Source: an uncultured Ruminococcus sp. (GTDB lineage: Bacteria > Bacillota > Clostridia > Oscillospirales > CAG-382). From it: a stretch of 33,921 nucleotides of DNA. The notes below the pieces were generated by a model. That model ran no database searches. It saw only the letters and a program-made list of their open reading frames with translations, and was not told the DNA's origin. A program made the position numbers and the translations under genes. Positions 15,505 through 23,707 of the stretch are shown here, one piece after another (positions within the stretch are counted from its first letter, which is position 1; each line of letters starts with the position of its first letter). The stretch spans positions 1 through 33,921 of the forward strand of contig CACYCI010000057.1 in NCBI GenBank assembly GCA_902772845.1, given 5' to 3'.

Positions 15505-15531
15505 GCGGCTGCGGCATTTTGCCGCAGCCGC
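15505..15531. other. Strong 11-bp hairpin between head genes
   Basis: GCGGCTGCGGC (15505-15515) pairs perfectly with GCCGCAGCCGC (15521-15531) around a 5-base loop. No T run follows on the minus strand, so it is more likely an RNA-stability or expression-ratio element than a terminator. Confidence 0.6.
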
Positions 15532-15563
15532 AATGTGTTAAGCGTTGTCCGGCGTTTTTTGAT

Positions 15564-15953
15564 TCAATGAGTGATAACGCCGGAGTAGACCGCGCTCACC
15601 GTAACGCCGCACCCTTTTACGGTGTTCATGGCGTTGGGGCTTATCTTTACGCAGACCTTGCCGCCGGCGTTTTTGACGAACCCGGATTCAACGGCTATCG
15701 CGCAATGTGCGTTCTTGGCGAGCGTGCAGTTGCTTTCAGCAAATCCGTTTCCTTCCGCTGCCGCAAGCACGCATACCTGCACTGCCGAAACGTTTCCGTT
15801 CGTAACAAGTATATAACAGGTCTCGTCTTTTGCCGGGAAAGCCGCCTCGAACACTTCGGGGGTACCGTTGGTTTCGGAAACGCCTTCCGCATTCGTAAGG
15901 ATCTTAACCGTATTTTCGGGGGATACGTATGTGGGGGTGACTGTGATTGCCAT
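15564..15953 (-). CDS. Capsid decoration-like protein
   Basis: This 129-residue beta-strand-rich protein begins MAITVTPTYVSPENTVKILTNA. It has many Val/Thr/Ala alternations and no membrane helix. It follows the coat gene by 24 bases, the usual place for head decoration or cement proteins and Ig-like head fibres. Decoration proteins bind the outside of the capsid and stabilise it. The ribosome site AAAGGAG is 9 bases ahead of the ATG. No known family is recognised; the call rests on position, size and composition. Confidence 0.55.
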   Translation of the reverse strand: MAITVTPTYVSPENTVKILTNAEGVSETNGTPEVFEAAFPAKDETCYILVTNGNVSAVQVCVLAAAEGNGFAESNCTLAKNAHCAIAVESGFVKNAGGKVCVKISPNAMNTVKGCGVTVSAVYSGVITH

Positions 15954-15977
15954 TGTTTCGTTCTCCTTTCAAAAAAC

Positions 15978-16802
15978 TTAAATGGTGTTGCCGCCGTCGA
16001 TGACGGGAGCGCATACAAGTTCGTTGGGCTTTATGACTTTTGCGCCGAAAACTATCCTGCCGCGTACAGCCGTGTCGAACGAGTCTTCCATGCGGTCTAT
16101 GACCTGTGTATCGAGTATCTGTTCAGCGTAGCCGATCGCCGAATATGAGCCCGCGAGCGCGAATACCGTGGTACCGTAATTGGAAAGCTGGTTGGAAACG
16201 TAAAGATCGCAGCCGAGCTCGTCGGTGTAACCTATCGCTCCGGTCCCGTTTACGCCTTCGTTCACCGAAAACTTGATCCCGGCAAGGATCAGCTTGGTCT
16301 TGAGGAAGGGAGGGATGACTATCCAGGACTGTCCGTCTGGGACGTTGGCTTTTTCAAGCGCCTCTTTCATTTCCGCCACTACCTGCAGCGCGTTGGCGGG
16401 AGTTACCGTCGCGGAAGCGAGCGTGGTCCCCGCGCTTCCGTAAAGGCCGAGCACGTACGAGTCTACGCTCTTTTTGAGGTTATAGCTCGCGCGCTTGGTC
16501 TGCGAATCTTTCAGCCCTATGGAGCTGCGCAGCGCTTCAAGGTCTTTCACCTTGAATGCGAAATATTTGTCCTGATCGATATTCAGCTTTATGGCGTTGT
16601 CGTCGATATCCTCGTAACTGACTACGCCGTCATAGGTGCCGACAGCCGGATCGTTCAGGCCGATGAACGTAACGGAATCGCCTGCGTTCTTTATGTCGCC
16701 CGCAAAGGACGTGTTGCATATCTTGTTGGCGATAAGGTTGTCTTCGTTCGTACGAAGTATCTCCGCAGAGATTATTTTTTCAATGGAATTGTAATTTGAC
16801 AT
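15978..16802 (-). CDS. Phage major coat protein
   Basis: This 274-residue protein directly follows the scaffold-like gene. Features of phage coat proteins are the N-terminal segment NSIEKIISAEILRTNEDNLI, the spine-helix-like region from about residue 115 (LKKSVDSYVLGLYG), PDGQSWIVIPPFLKTKLI near 165, and a C-terminal part with many short strands (GRIVFGAKVIKPNELVCAP). It is shorter than P22 coat (430), close to the minimal HK97-type fold without an insertion domain. The start is supported by AAAGGA about 9 bases upstream. The assignment is strong from order and sequence style; no structure-level match can be run here. Confidence 0.8.
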   Translation of the reverse strand: MSNYNSIEKIISAEILRTNEDNLIANKICNTSFAGDIKNAGDSVTFIGLNDPAVGTYDGVVSYEDIDDNAIKLNIDQDKYFAFKVKDLEALRSSIGLKDSQTKRASYNLKKSVDSYVLGLYGSAGTTLASATVTPANALQVVAEMKEALEKANVPDGQSWIVIPPFLKTKLILAGIKFSVNEGVNGTGAIGYTDELGCDLYVSNQLSNYGTTVFALAGSYSAIGYAEQILDTQVIDRMEDSFDTAVRGRIVFGAKVIKPNELVCAPVIDGGNTI

Positions 16803-16817
16803 TTTATCGTTCCTTTC

Positions 16818-17345
16818 TTATGCTTTCCATTTTTTCATGGAGCTTATGATCTTTGCGAAATTGCTCTTCACCGCTGAAGCGGGCATTTTTTCGACTTCGC
16901 TTTCGCTGAAAGCGGGCGCTTCGGCTCTTCCGGGCATGACGGGCGCCGAACGCGCCTCGTTCTGCGCGTTGATCTCGTCGCTCGTCTTTCCGCCCGACAT
17001 TATAGAAAATGCGTATGCGTATGCGAGCGGGATCCCTTCAGCGGCGTCTTCCCATACCTTTTGCGGCACGGCTTCGGGCGCCACGCCGGGGAAAGCGGCG
17101 ACGAATTCGCGAAGCTGCTTTTCGAATTCCTCTTTTTCATGCGTCTTGCGCTTTTCTTCCCTGAAACTGCGCTTTATCTTTTCCGCGTCGGCTGCTTCCG
17201 CCTGAAGCTCCGGCGGAAAATTTCTGAACCTTTCGGCCCGCGCGCTTTCGGCGTTTTCCGTCAGCGCAAGCAAAAACTCTTCCGTGCTCTTGCCTTCGCT
17301 TTCGGCGAGATCTTCAACGATCTCAATAACTCTTTTATCCGTCAT
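16818..17345 (-). CDS. Scaffolding-like protein
   Basis: This 175-residue acidic/basic helical protein is rich in Glu, Ala and Lys. A central coiled coil (about 50-95) is followed by a small domain and a Pro/Ala-rich linker, and the protein ends in a short basic helix (SNFAKIISSMKKWKA). Internal scaffolds of tailed phages have this layout: a helical rod with a basic C-terminal coat-binding helix. It lies between portal and coat, the scaffold position. The ATG overlaps the portal gene end by 11 bases and has AAAGGAAA upstream. The call is inferred from position and composition. Confidence 0.65.
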   Translation of the reverse strand: MTDKRVIEIVEDLAESEGKSTEEFLLALTENAESARAERFRNFPPELQAEAADAEKIKRSFREEKRKTHEKEEFEKQLREFVAAFPGVAPEAVPQKVWEDAAEGIPLAYAYAFSIMSGGKTSDEINAQNEARSAPVMPGRAEAPAFSESEVEKMPASAVKSNFAKIISSMKKWKA

Positions 17346-18882
17346 TTCGGTTTCCTTTCTCGTTGTTTTCGCGTATCTCTTCGATAAGCTGTTCCTTGGA
17401 AGCCAGCAGATTTTCCGGCAGACGTTCGAGATACTGTATTATGTTTATGTGTCCGCCGTTCAGCAGATTGTCAAGCGTGTTAAGGCAGGCGATCTCCGAC
17501 CAGTATGCCGAAGGACCTACGTCTATGCGGCATTCGAACAGCGCGTCGCGCTGCTTGCCCAGACTGAAACGCTCGTATTTGCCGTCTATCTTCACAAGGC
17601 GCCCTTCACCGTAGCAGGCGGTGATAAAGTCCAGCCATACCAGCCCTATATCTTCTATAAAGCGGTAAAACTGGCGTTTGACGCTTTCAAGCGGCAGCGT
17701 CGAAGCTTTTTGCAGCGCAAGTATAGCGGAAGTGTTGTTGGGCTGCACGTCGCCCAAAGCCGTGTCTGTCGCCCCCAGGCATTCCTTGGTCGCCGACATC
17801 GCCATGTTTATCACTTCAAGCATTCCCGCCTGCATTTGCCCGGGAAGAATGACTTTTGCGACGTCGCTCACCGGCCCGTCCACCTTAATGGCTTCGCCTA
17901 CGCGGTTGGACCATTCGTCGAGTATGGTGCCGTCGTAAACGACTTTTGAAAACGCGGTGTCCATCATGTGCTTCATGGCCATGGCGTATCCCTTGTTTAT
18001 AAAGAGCTGGTTTTCCGTAAGCCCGGTCGCCACGGCTTCGCCGTGCCAGGAATTTTTGGATTTCGTCCAGTTCATAACGGCTATGGGATATCCCCGCAGA
18101 CCTGTTTCGGTCTCGCCGCAGATCACCGCGTCGCGCGTGGATTTACGGTAACGTATCTTGCCGTCTTCACCGCGCCACAGCTTTATAAGCGAAATACAGC
18201 GGGTGTTTTCGAGTTCGATCTTAGAAAGATCGCCGCTCCCGTTTTCGGTATCGGAATCCGGCTTTATTTTTGCCGCCTCTTCTTCGCTCCTGCCGTTCCT
18301 GCGCGCCTGAGAACGCAGATCTTCCACGTTTTCGCGTTCGGAAATAAGAATCCAGGGCTGCTTTTGCACGTTCCGTTCGTTCGGGTTCCCGAAAAACACG
18401 TCCGTGTTGTCCACAAGTACCGTCTTGAAGTCGCCTTTGAATTGCTGCCCTGTCTTTACGCAGGCATCCCAATAGGTGTAGGCGACCGCGTCGCCGCTGA
18501 GCGCCGCGTCGTGGAGCGCGTCGTCCATGAACTCCTCCATCCGCATATCTTCCCAGCGGCGTTGAGCTATTCCGTTAAGCAGACGCTCGTACGTCTCCGC
18601 GGAATCCTTGCCGACCGGAAGCCCGTCGCCGAAAGGTTCGCCGTACGAAAATTTCATGGCGACCGAAGTGGAAAGTATGGAAGACGAATAGTAGTTGATT
18701 ATGCGTTTGAAGATGTTGAAGACCGGGCGCGGGAGGTTGCCTGACCTTGCCCCCTCCCACTGGTCGCCGCGGTAGAACCTTTCGTTGGAAGCCACCTTGT
18801 TATAAAGGTCGAGCGATAAATTATACGCTTTTCCGCTTTCGTAAAGCTTCCAGTCTTCGGTAGTCGGAGTTTTGATTTTCAA
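17335..18882 (-). CDS. Phage portal protein
   Basis: This 515-residue protein should form the dodecameric ring through which DNA enters and leaves the capsid. The N-terminal segment NERFYRGDQWEG, followed by LPRPVFNIFKRIINYYSS (residues about 33-65), is typical of podovirus and related portals. The middle has DVFFGNPNERNVQKQPW, and the region from about 340 (MQAGMLEVINMAMSATKECLG) is the stem/tunnel-loop part with the familiar NNTSAILALQKAS motif. The start is TTG at 18882 with AGGAGG 12 bases ahead; no in-frame ATG fits better. The gene begins 16 bases after terL. Confidence 0.85.
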   Translation of the reverse strand: MKIKTPTTEDWKLYESGKAYNLSLDLYNKVASNERFYRGDQWEGARSGNLPRPVFNIFKRIINYYSSSILSTSVAMKFSYGEPFGDGLPVGKDSAETYERLLNGIAQRRWEDMRMEEFMDDALHDAALSGDAVAYTYWDACVKTGQQFKGDFKTVLVDNTDVFFGNPNERNVQKQPWILISERENVEDLRSQARRNGRSEEEAAKIKPDSDTENGSGDLSKIELENTRCISLIKLWRGEDGKIRYRKSTRDAVICGETETGLRGYPIAVMNWTKSKNSWHGEAVATGLTENQLFINKGYAMAMKHMMDTAFSKVVYDGTILDEWSNRVGEAIKVDGPVSDVAKVILPGQMQAGMLEVINMAMSATKECLGATDTALGDVQPNNTSAILALQKASTLPLESVKRQFYRFIEDIGLVWLDFITACYGEGRLVKIDGKYERFSLGKQRDALFECRIDVGPSAYWSEIACLNTLDNLLNGGHINIIQYLERLPENLLASKEQLIEEIRENNEKGNRNDG

Positions 18883-18898
18883 TTCTTTTCTATTCCTC

Positions 18899-20248
18899 CT
18901 AACAGTCTAAATAATCGTTGTACCCGGCGTTGATCCTGCGGCTGCCGAAACTGTAGGTACCGCCGAGCTGTGTTTCCGGCTTGGTGTCGCAGCGCGGCTC
19001 GCGCGACATCAGCGCGTAGCGCAGCGCTTCGGGGGCGTGCGTTATATCGTGCGGGACGTCCGCGGCGTCCTCGGACGTATCGGGATCGAATGCCAAAGAG
19101 GGAAGACACCGTATCAACTCTTTACACGACCTCGTGATATGTATCCGCGGGACGCCGTCTTCCGCACCCGGACGAAGATATTCACGCACGACGCGCCAGC
19201 CGGGGATGCGCGCATTATCGGCGCGCCTCAGACCCCTGAGCCCTGCCTCGGTCATTATCTGTACTCCGCTTTTACCGCTGTCCTGCCGCCTGTTCCACAG
19301 ATCCGGCGAGGCCACCGTGTACCTTATAACCTCGTTTTCCGGCGTTGCCTTCAGGATCGCCGCCGCGGCTTCCGAAAGTATAAGATCGGGCATACAAAGC
19401 TCGCGGTAAACGACCAGTCGTCGTTCGGGCGTGACGGCGATCCAAAGGCAGGCGGTCATATCCAAACCGTAATCAAGCGCGCGGAATTTGACCCATTCGG
19501 AAGACGGATGAAGGTCGGGGATAACATGTTTTGATTCGTCGAATTCGGGGAAAAACATGCCTTCAAACGAATTCCAGTCGCCGTATAGCATTGCGCGCTT
19601 TCTGGTTTCGGGCAGCGCTTCGAGCGTGCGAAGATAGCCCGGATCGTGCTCCATAAGGAACGAATTGTCGTAGACGAGACTCTTTATGAAAACATAGTCG
19701 TCAGGGTCTTCGTTCATACGGTACTCGCGATCTATAAAAAGACGCTTTACCCAGTTGTTGCCAACGCCTCCGGGATTGCAGGTAAAATACATACGCGGTG
19801 AAAACGGCTTGGTCATCGAACCGGAAACACGGTTGCATTCGGTAAGGCACAGGAACTGAAAATAAGTGAATTGAGTGGCTTCCTCCATCCCGATAACTTC
19901 GTACGCCTGACCCTGGTATTGTAGTACGTCGGATTCGGAATCGAGATAACCGAGCTTGATGCGGCTCCCGTTCGGAAAGGTGAATTCCTTAGCGGAATCC
20001 TTGTAAACCGCCACTCCGTTGAGCAGAGCGCGAAGCGGGATGATGTGGTTTTCTCTCAGCTCGCCGAGCGTTCGCCTCAGAAGAAGGATATTTATCCCTG
20101 CGTAATGCGCGGCGAGCAGAACGCATTTCATTCGCATGGCCCACGACTTTCCTCCGCCGCGCGCGCCGCCGTAAGCGGTGTACTTTGCTTTTGATCTGAA
20201 AAATTCCAGCTGCTTGGGGTTGGGAAGCATGTCAAACTGTTTAAGCAT
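18899..20248 (-). CDS. terL: Terminase large subunit
   Basis: This 449-residue packaging motor ATPase and nuclease has Walker A GGARGGGKS at 27-35, Walker B VIGMEEAT with Glu122/Glu123, and the coupling motif TCNPGG at 156-161. The RNase H-like nuclease residues are Asp259 (ALDYGLD), Asp316 (ASPDLW) and Asp401 in DITHAPEALRYAL (401-413). All active-site residues are present and the length is normal, so the protein should be functional for both translocation and cutting. The gene starts 6 bases after terS. Whether packaging is headfull or site-specific cannot be told from sequence alone. Confidence 0.95.
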   Translation of the reverse strand: MLKQFDMLPNPKQLEFFRSKAKYTAYGGARGGGKSWAMRMKCVLLAAHYAGINILLLRRTLGELRENHIIPLRALLNGVAVYKDSAKEFTFPNGSRIKLGYLDSESDVLQYQGQAYEVIGMEEATQFTYFQFLCLTECNRVSGSMTKPFSPRMYFTCNPGGVGNNWVKRLFIDREYRMNEDPDDYVFIKSLVYDNSFLMEHDPGYLRTLEALPETRKRAMLYGDWNSFEGMFFPEFDESKHVIPDLHPSSEWVKFRALDYGLDMTACLWIAVTPERRLVVYRELCMPDLILSEAAAAILKATPENEVIRYTVASPDLWNRRQDSGKSGVQIMTEAGLRGLRRADNARIPGWRVVREYLRPGAEDGVPRIHITRSCKELIRCLPSLAFDPDTSEDAADVPHDITHAPEALRYALMSREPRCDTKPETQLGGTYSFGSRRINAGYNDYLDC

Positions 20249-20254
20249 AGCGTG

Positions 20255-20611
20255 CTACTCGCTCCATTCTTCCGCAAGTCCGCGCAATATCAACGTGGCA
20301 CAGTTCAGATCCTCGGGCTTGTCACGGTAGCCGTGATCGTTCCTCAAGTCGAAAGCTAACACGGCGGCAGGCAGCTTTCCGCGATAAGCCAGCTGTTTCT
20401 TTGCAGCCGCTATTTTTGTCTTTGCGCTTTTTACCGTGCGTGAAGTTTTCTTGGAGCCTTCAAGCTCGTTGAGGTCGTCGCGGGTTATCCCTAAATAAGC
20501 CGCAAGCGATTCCGTATCTGGAACGACAGACGGGTTTTCGGCGATGTACTTTTCGAAATAATCTGTTGTGAGTCTTTCGAGCTCGGCGATCTTGAACGGG
20601 TATTTTTTCAT
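20255..20611 (-). CDS. Terminase small subunit
   Basis: This 118-residue DNA-recognition subunit begins MKKYPFKIAELERLTTDYFEKY and has a helix-turn-helix at about 31-50 (DTESLAAYLGITRDDLNELE). It is followed by a basic helix (RTVKSAKTKIAAAKKQL) and the common tail VLAFDLRNDHGYRDKPE. The frame is open back to a TTG at 20632, but AAAGGAG (20618-20624) lies 6 bases before the ATG at 20611, which is taken as the start. It is the first gene of the cassette, downstream of the LexA box, promoter and leader hairpin. Confidence 0.85.
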   Translation of the reverse strand: MKKYPFKIAELERLTTDYFEKYIAENPSVVPDTESLAAYLGITRDDLNELEGSKKTSRTVKSAKTKIAAAKKQLAYRGKLPAAVLAFDLRNDHGYRDKPEDLNCATLILRGLAEEWSE

Positions 20612-20649
20612 TCTCTGCTCCTTTCGTGCCAATACCTTTTTGCGGAAAC

Positions 20650-20680
20650 AAAAATCGAGCCGCGCCGGCTGCGACCCGAT
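20650..20680 (-). terminator. Terminator-like hairpin (attenuator candidate) in the leader of the phage operon
   Basis: On the minus strand 20680-20654 folds into a 10-bp stem with two G-U pairs and a 7-base loop, followed directly by a T run (20654-20650). It lies after the predicted RNA start (about 20691) and before terS, so it could stop most transcripts unless overridden. Confidence 0.6.
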
Positions 20681-20697
20681 CTCGTTTTCACACTTTC

Positions 20698-20726
20698 ATT
20701 CTAAACCCGAATATGCTCCGTTTCAA
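20698..20726 (-). promoter_or_regulatory. Promoter of the phage cassette
   Basis: On the minus strand TTGAAA (20721-20726) and TAGAAT (20698-20703) are 17 bases apart, 87 bases ahead of the terS start. It is the only good promoter seen in the gap between the trk terminator and terS. Confidence 0.75.
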
Positions 20727-20731
20727 TATGC

Positions 20732-20745
20732 CGAACGTATGTTCG
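20732..20745. promoter_or_regulatory. LexA (SOS) box upstream of the phage cassette promoter
   Basis: CGAACGTATGTTCG (minus strand CGAACATACGTTCG) matches the Firmicute LexA consensus CGAAC-N4-GTTCG perfectly. It ends 5 bases upstream of the -35 box of the cassette promoter, between it and the trk terminator. This predicts repression by LexA and induction by DNA damage. Confidence 0.85.
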
Positions 20746-20756
20746 TATGAACTCAC

Positions 20757-20785
20757 AAAAAAACATGCCCGTTTTTGGGCATGTT
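20757..20785 (-). terminator. Terminator of the trk operon
   Basis: On the minus strand the stem AACATGCCC / GGGCATGTT (20762-20785) is followed by seven T (20763-20757). It separates trkH from the phage cassette on the same strand. Confidence 0.92.
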
Positions 20786-20811
20786 CTACAAAGCTTATGA
20801 TTTGCACGCGA

Positions 20812-22260
20812 TCATCTGCGTTTCCAGACCGAAGGCGAAAACAGCATGAGCATTGGGAATATCTCAAGTCTTCCCACAAGCATATCGAAAATCAGCACTA
20901 TTTTTGCATAGAACGGGAAGAACCCGTAATTGCAGGTAGGCCCGACAAGATTTAGACCGGGGCCGATATTGTTCACGTTAGCTATGACAGCGGTCACGTT
21001 AGTGGTGAAATCGTAACCTGCAAACGAAATTATAAAGACAGAAACCACTGATATTATTATAAGAGTGGAAAAATAAACGGTAACTCTGTTGAGCGTTTCA
21101 CGCTCGACCGGCTTGCCGTCCTGCTTCACCGTGACGACGCTTTGTGGATGAAGCATTCTTTTAAGCTCGGCTTTTAGTGATTTTACCAGAAGAATAGCCC
21201 GCGTAACTTTCAGTCCGCCGCCTGTGGAGCCGGCGCACGCGCCAAGCATCATAAGTATGACAAGTATGAACTTTGAAAGCTCTGGCCAAAGATTGAAATC
21301 CGTTGTGGAATAACCTGTGGTGGTGATTATGGAAGTCACCTGGAAGAACGAATGCTTCAGCGACTCACCGAACGAGCCGTAAAGGTGCGAAATGTTCACG
21401 GCTATCGCGACGGTCGATGCTGCTATGACGCACAGATACGCTTTCAGCTCGCCGTTCCTGCCGATCTGACGGAATTCGCGCAGTATAATAAGATAATAAA
21501 TGCTGAAATTCACGCCGAACAGCATCATGAATACAGAAATGACTATCTGACAGTAAGAGCTGTAAGAACCTATCCCGCTGTTCAGCAGGGCAAAGCCGCC
21601 GGTGCCCGCCGTACCCATGGAAAGCGTGAACGAATCAAAAAGATCCATGCCGCCGAACAGCAAAAGCACCGTTTCTATAAACGTCAGCCCGAAATAGATC
21701 GCGTAAAGGATCCTCGCGGACGAATGTATTTTAGGAGTTATCTTATCCACGGTCGGGCCGGTGCTTTCCGCGCGCAATATATGCAGACTCATCCCGTTCC
21801 CTTTTCCGAGAGGGGCTATGGCGATAATAAAGACAAGTATCCCCAGGCCGCCCATCCAGTGCAGGAACGACCTCCAGAAAAGGATCGATTTGGAAAGACA
21901 TTCGACGTCGGAAAGGATCGAGCCGCCTGTAGTGGTGAGGCCTGATACCGTTTCGAACACCGCGTCCAAGTACGAAGGTATTTCGCCGGATATAACGAAA
22001 GGCAGCGCGCCGAGCAGGGAAACGATGACCCACGAAAGCGAAACAATGATAAACCCTTCACGCGCGTAAATGGCTTTGTCGTCCGTCTTTATGCGTGTTA
22101 TAAGCAGCCCCAGCACGGCCATTATAAGCGCTGTCACGCCGAAACTTAGTGCAGGCAGCCATTCGGCATATATAAGCGCCACTCCGAGCGAAGGCAGGAG
22201 CAATACCGCCACGAGCAAAAGTATCTTGCCTAAATAGTTACAAGTTATCTTTATGTTCAT
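20812..22260 (-). CDS. trkH: Trk-type potassium uptake membrane subunit TrkH
   Basis: This 482-residue protein of the TrkH/KtrB superfamily forms the K+ channel-like translocation path. About ten hydrophobic helices fit the four M1-P-M2 repeats. The four pore loops with the key glycines can be seen: SGLTTTGGS near 111, MGTAGTGGFALL near 215, ITTTGYST near 315 and NVNNIGPGLN near 445. The ATG overlaps the trkA stop codon (ATGA), so both subunits are made from one coupled message. A terminator follows 27 bases after the stop. Confidence 0.95.
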   Translation of the reverse strand: MNIKITCNYLGKILLLVAVLLLPSLGVALIYAEWLPALSFGVTALIMAVLGLLITRIKTDDKAIYAREGFIIVSLSWVIVSLLGALPFVISGEIPSYLDAVFETVSGLTTTGGSILSDVECLSKSILFWRSFLHWMGGLGILVFIIAIAPLGKGNGMSLHILRAESTGPTVDKITPKIHSSARILYAIYFGLTFIETVLLLFGGMDLFDSFTLSMGTAGTGGFALLNSGIGSYSSYCQIVISVFMMLFGVNFSIYYLIILREFRQIGRNGELKAYLCVIAASTVAIAVNISHLYGSFGESLKHSFFQVTSIITTTGYSTTDFNLWPELSKFILVILMMLGACAGSTGGGLKVTRAILLVKSLKAELKRMLHPQSVVTVKQDGKPVERETLNRVTVYFSTLIIISVVSVFIISFAGYDFTTNVTAVIANVNNIGPGLNLVGPTCNYGFFPFYAKIVLIFDMLVGRLEIFPMLMLFSPSVWKRR

Positions 22261-23636
22261 TCGGGCTTCACCGCGTCCCTTTCAAAAATGTCTTTAAGGT
22301 CACTTACCGGGTGTTCCGCGTCTGTCACGGCTATTATCGTGTCGTGCGGCTTAATGCAGTCGTCGCCGCGCGGGATGATTATCTGATAGTTGCGGCTTAT
22401 GCAGGCGATCAGCACGTTCTGCCTTATATTGAGCTTGGAAAGAGGCACGTTGAAATACGGAGCCGTGCCGGAGGCGAGGAATTCGAGCGCTTCGACTTTT
22501 CCGTTGACTATGCGGTGAAGCGAGCGCACGCTGCCGTCGCCGCTGTTGCTCTTGGCGCGTATGTAACGCACTATCTCGTTTGCCACAAGATCCTTGGGGC
22601 ATACTATACTGCCTATATCCGTATCGCTGAACAGCTTTGCGTATTCCGTGCGGTCGATCTTAGATACGGTCTTTTCCACTCCGAGTCTGCCGACGTACAT
22701 GGATATTATGAGATTTTCTTCATCTATACCGGTGAGCGCTATTACCGCGTCGGCTTTGCCTACGCCCTGCGATTCGAGGAACCCTTTGCGCGAAGCGTCG
22801 CCGTGAATGACAAGCTGCTTGGGGAAACGCTGCGAAAACCGGTTGCAGGTCTCTTCATTCTTTTCTATAAGCGTTACCTCTACGCCGCTCTTTTCAAGCT
22901 CGTCCGTGAGATATTCCGCTATCTTGCTGCCGCCCACTATCACTACGTAGCGGATCTTTTTCCTTACAATGTCCAGACTTTTTATAAGCTTGGCAAGGTC
23001 GCTTCTCGCCGCTGTGACTGTAATGCGGTCGTTTGCTTTCAGCTCGAAACGGCCGTTCGGTATGAATACCTGATCGCCGCGTTCGACGGCGCAGACCAGC
23101 ACGTGCAGACCGAGTATGTCTGTGACGTCCATTATCCGCTTGCCTTCGAGCTTTCCGCCTTCTTCAACTTTAAGCTCCACAAGCTCTACGCGGCCCTTGT
23201 CGAACGAGTCGCGTTTAAGGAAAAGAGGAAATTGAATAAGACGGTATATTTCCTGCGCGGCGGTCTGTTCGGGATTTATGGAAAGCGAAAGCCCAAGCTG
23301 CTCTTTAAGAAAAGGTATCTGCTGGTTGTATTCCGGATTGCGGACGCGCGCTATGGTGTGCTTGCAGCCCAGCTTTTTGGCGGAAATACAGCATAGCAGA
23401 TTTATTTCGTCGGCGTTGGTGCACGCTATAAGGACGTCTGTGTCCTGCACGCCGGCGGACTTGAGCACTTCCAGCGAAGCTCCGTTGCCGTTTATTACCA
23501 TGATATCCAGTAATTGCTGAGCTTCTTCAAGCAGCTTTGCGTCGGTATCGATAACTATGATATCGTGTTCTTCGCGGGATAATTGCTCGCAAAGCGAATA
23601 CCCGACTTTTCCTGCCCCGACTATGATGATCTTCAT
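22257..23636 (-). CDS. trkA: Trk potassium uptake regulatory subunit TrkA
   Basis: This 459-residue cytoplasmic gating subunit is built of two tandem RCK units. Each has a Rossmann NAD/ATP-binding domain (GAGKVGYSLCEQL at 7-19 with acidic strand end VIDTD; second copy VVIVGGSKIAEYL near 232) and a TrkA_C ligand-binding domain (about 140-220 and 370-455). The double form is typical of TrkA paired with TrkH rather than of single-RCK KtrA. GGAGG precedes the ATG. It is first in the trkA-trkH operon. The leader of about 70 bases shows only a weak stem and no recognisable riboswitch. Confidence 0.95.
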   Translation of the reverse strand: MKIIIVGAGKVGYSLCEQLSREEHDIIVIDTDAKLLEEAQQLLDIMVINGNGASLEVLKSAGVQDTDVLIACTNADEINLLCCISAKKLGCKHTIARVRNPEYNQQIPFLKEQLGLSLSINPEQTAAQEIYRLIQFPLFLKRDSFDKGRVELVELKVEEGGKLEGKRIMDVTDILGLHVLVCAVERGDQVFIPNGRFELKANDRITVTAARSDLAKLIKSLDIVRKKIRYVVIVGGSKIAEYLTDELEKSGVEVTLIEKNEETCNRFSQRFPKQLVIHGDASRKGFLESQGVGKADAVIALTGIDEENLIISMYVGRLGVEKTVSKIDRTEYAKLFSDTDIGSIVCPKDLVANEIVRYIRAKSNSGDGSVRSLHRIVNGKVEALEFLASGTAPYFNVPLSKLNIRQNVLIACISRNYQIIIPRGDDCIKPHDTIIAVTDAEHPVSDLKDIFERDAVKPE

Positions 23637-23707
23637 TGTGTCACGACCTCCGTCGATCTTATGCCGAAAAATAATAAATATCCGGCAGCAAAATTTCTTA
23701 ATGATAA

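Larger units (their letters stand above)
11385..20745 (-). mobile_element. SOS-box-controlled, P22-like packaging and particle cassette (reduced prophage or GTA-like)
   Basis: Twelve consecutive minus-strand genes form one operon-like block with gaps or overlaps of mostly under 30 bases. They encode TerS, TerL, portal, scaffold-like, coat, decoration-like, connector-like, tail-hub-like, coiled-coil ejection-like, holin, a 24-aa peptide and a 105-aa membrane protein. This is the late-gene order of P22-like short-tailed phages. Integrase, repressor, excisionase, replication, endolysin, needle and tailspike genes are not present in or next to the block. No frame is broken, and base composition matches the flanking genes. 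No flanking direct repeats (att sites) were found by eye. The block is preceded by a LexA box and promoter and ends at a terminator. Confidence 0.85.

Noticed and set aside
22311-23396. 361-aa open frame antisense to trkA
   Set aside because: It is a frame shadow in high-GC coding DNA; trkA on the other strand has full family motifs.
23637-23707. Riboswitch (for example c-di-AMP) in the trkA leader
   Set aside because: The leader is only about 70 bases and shows just one weak 4-bp stem.
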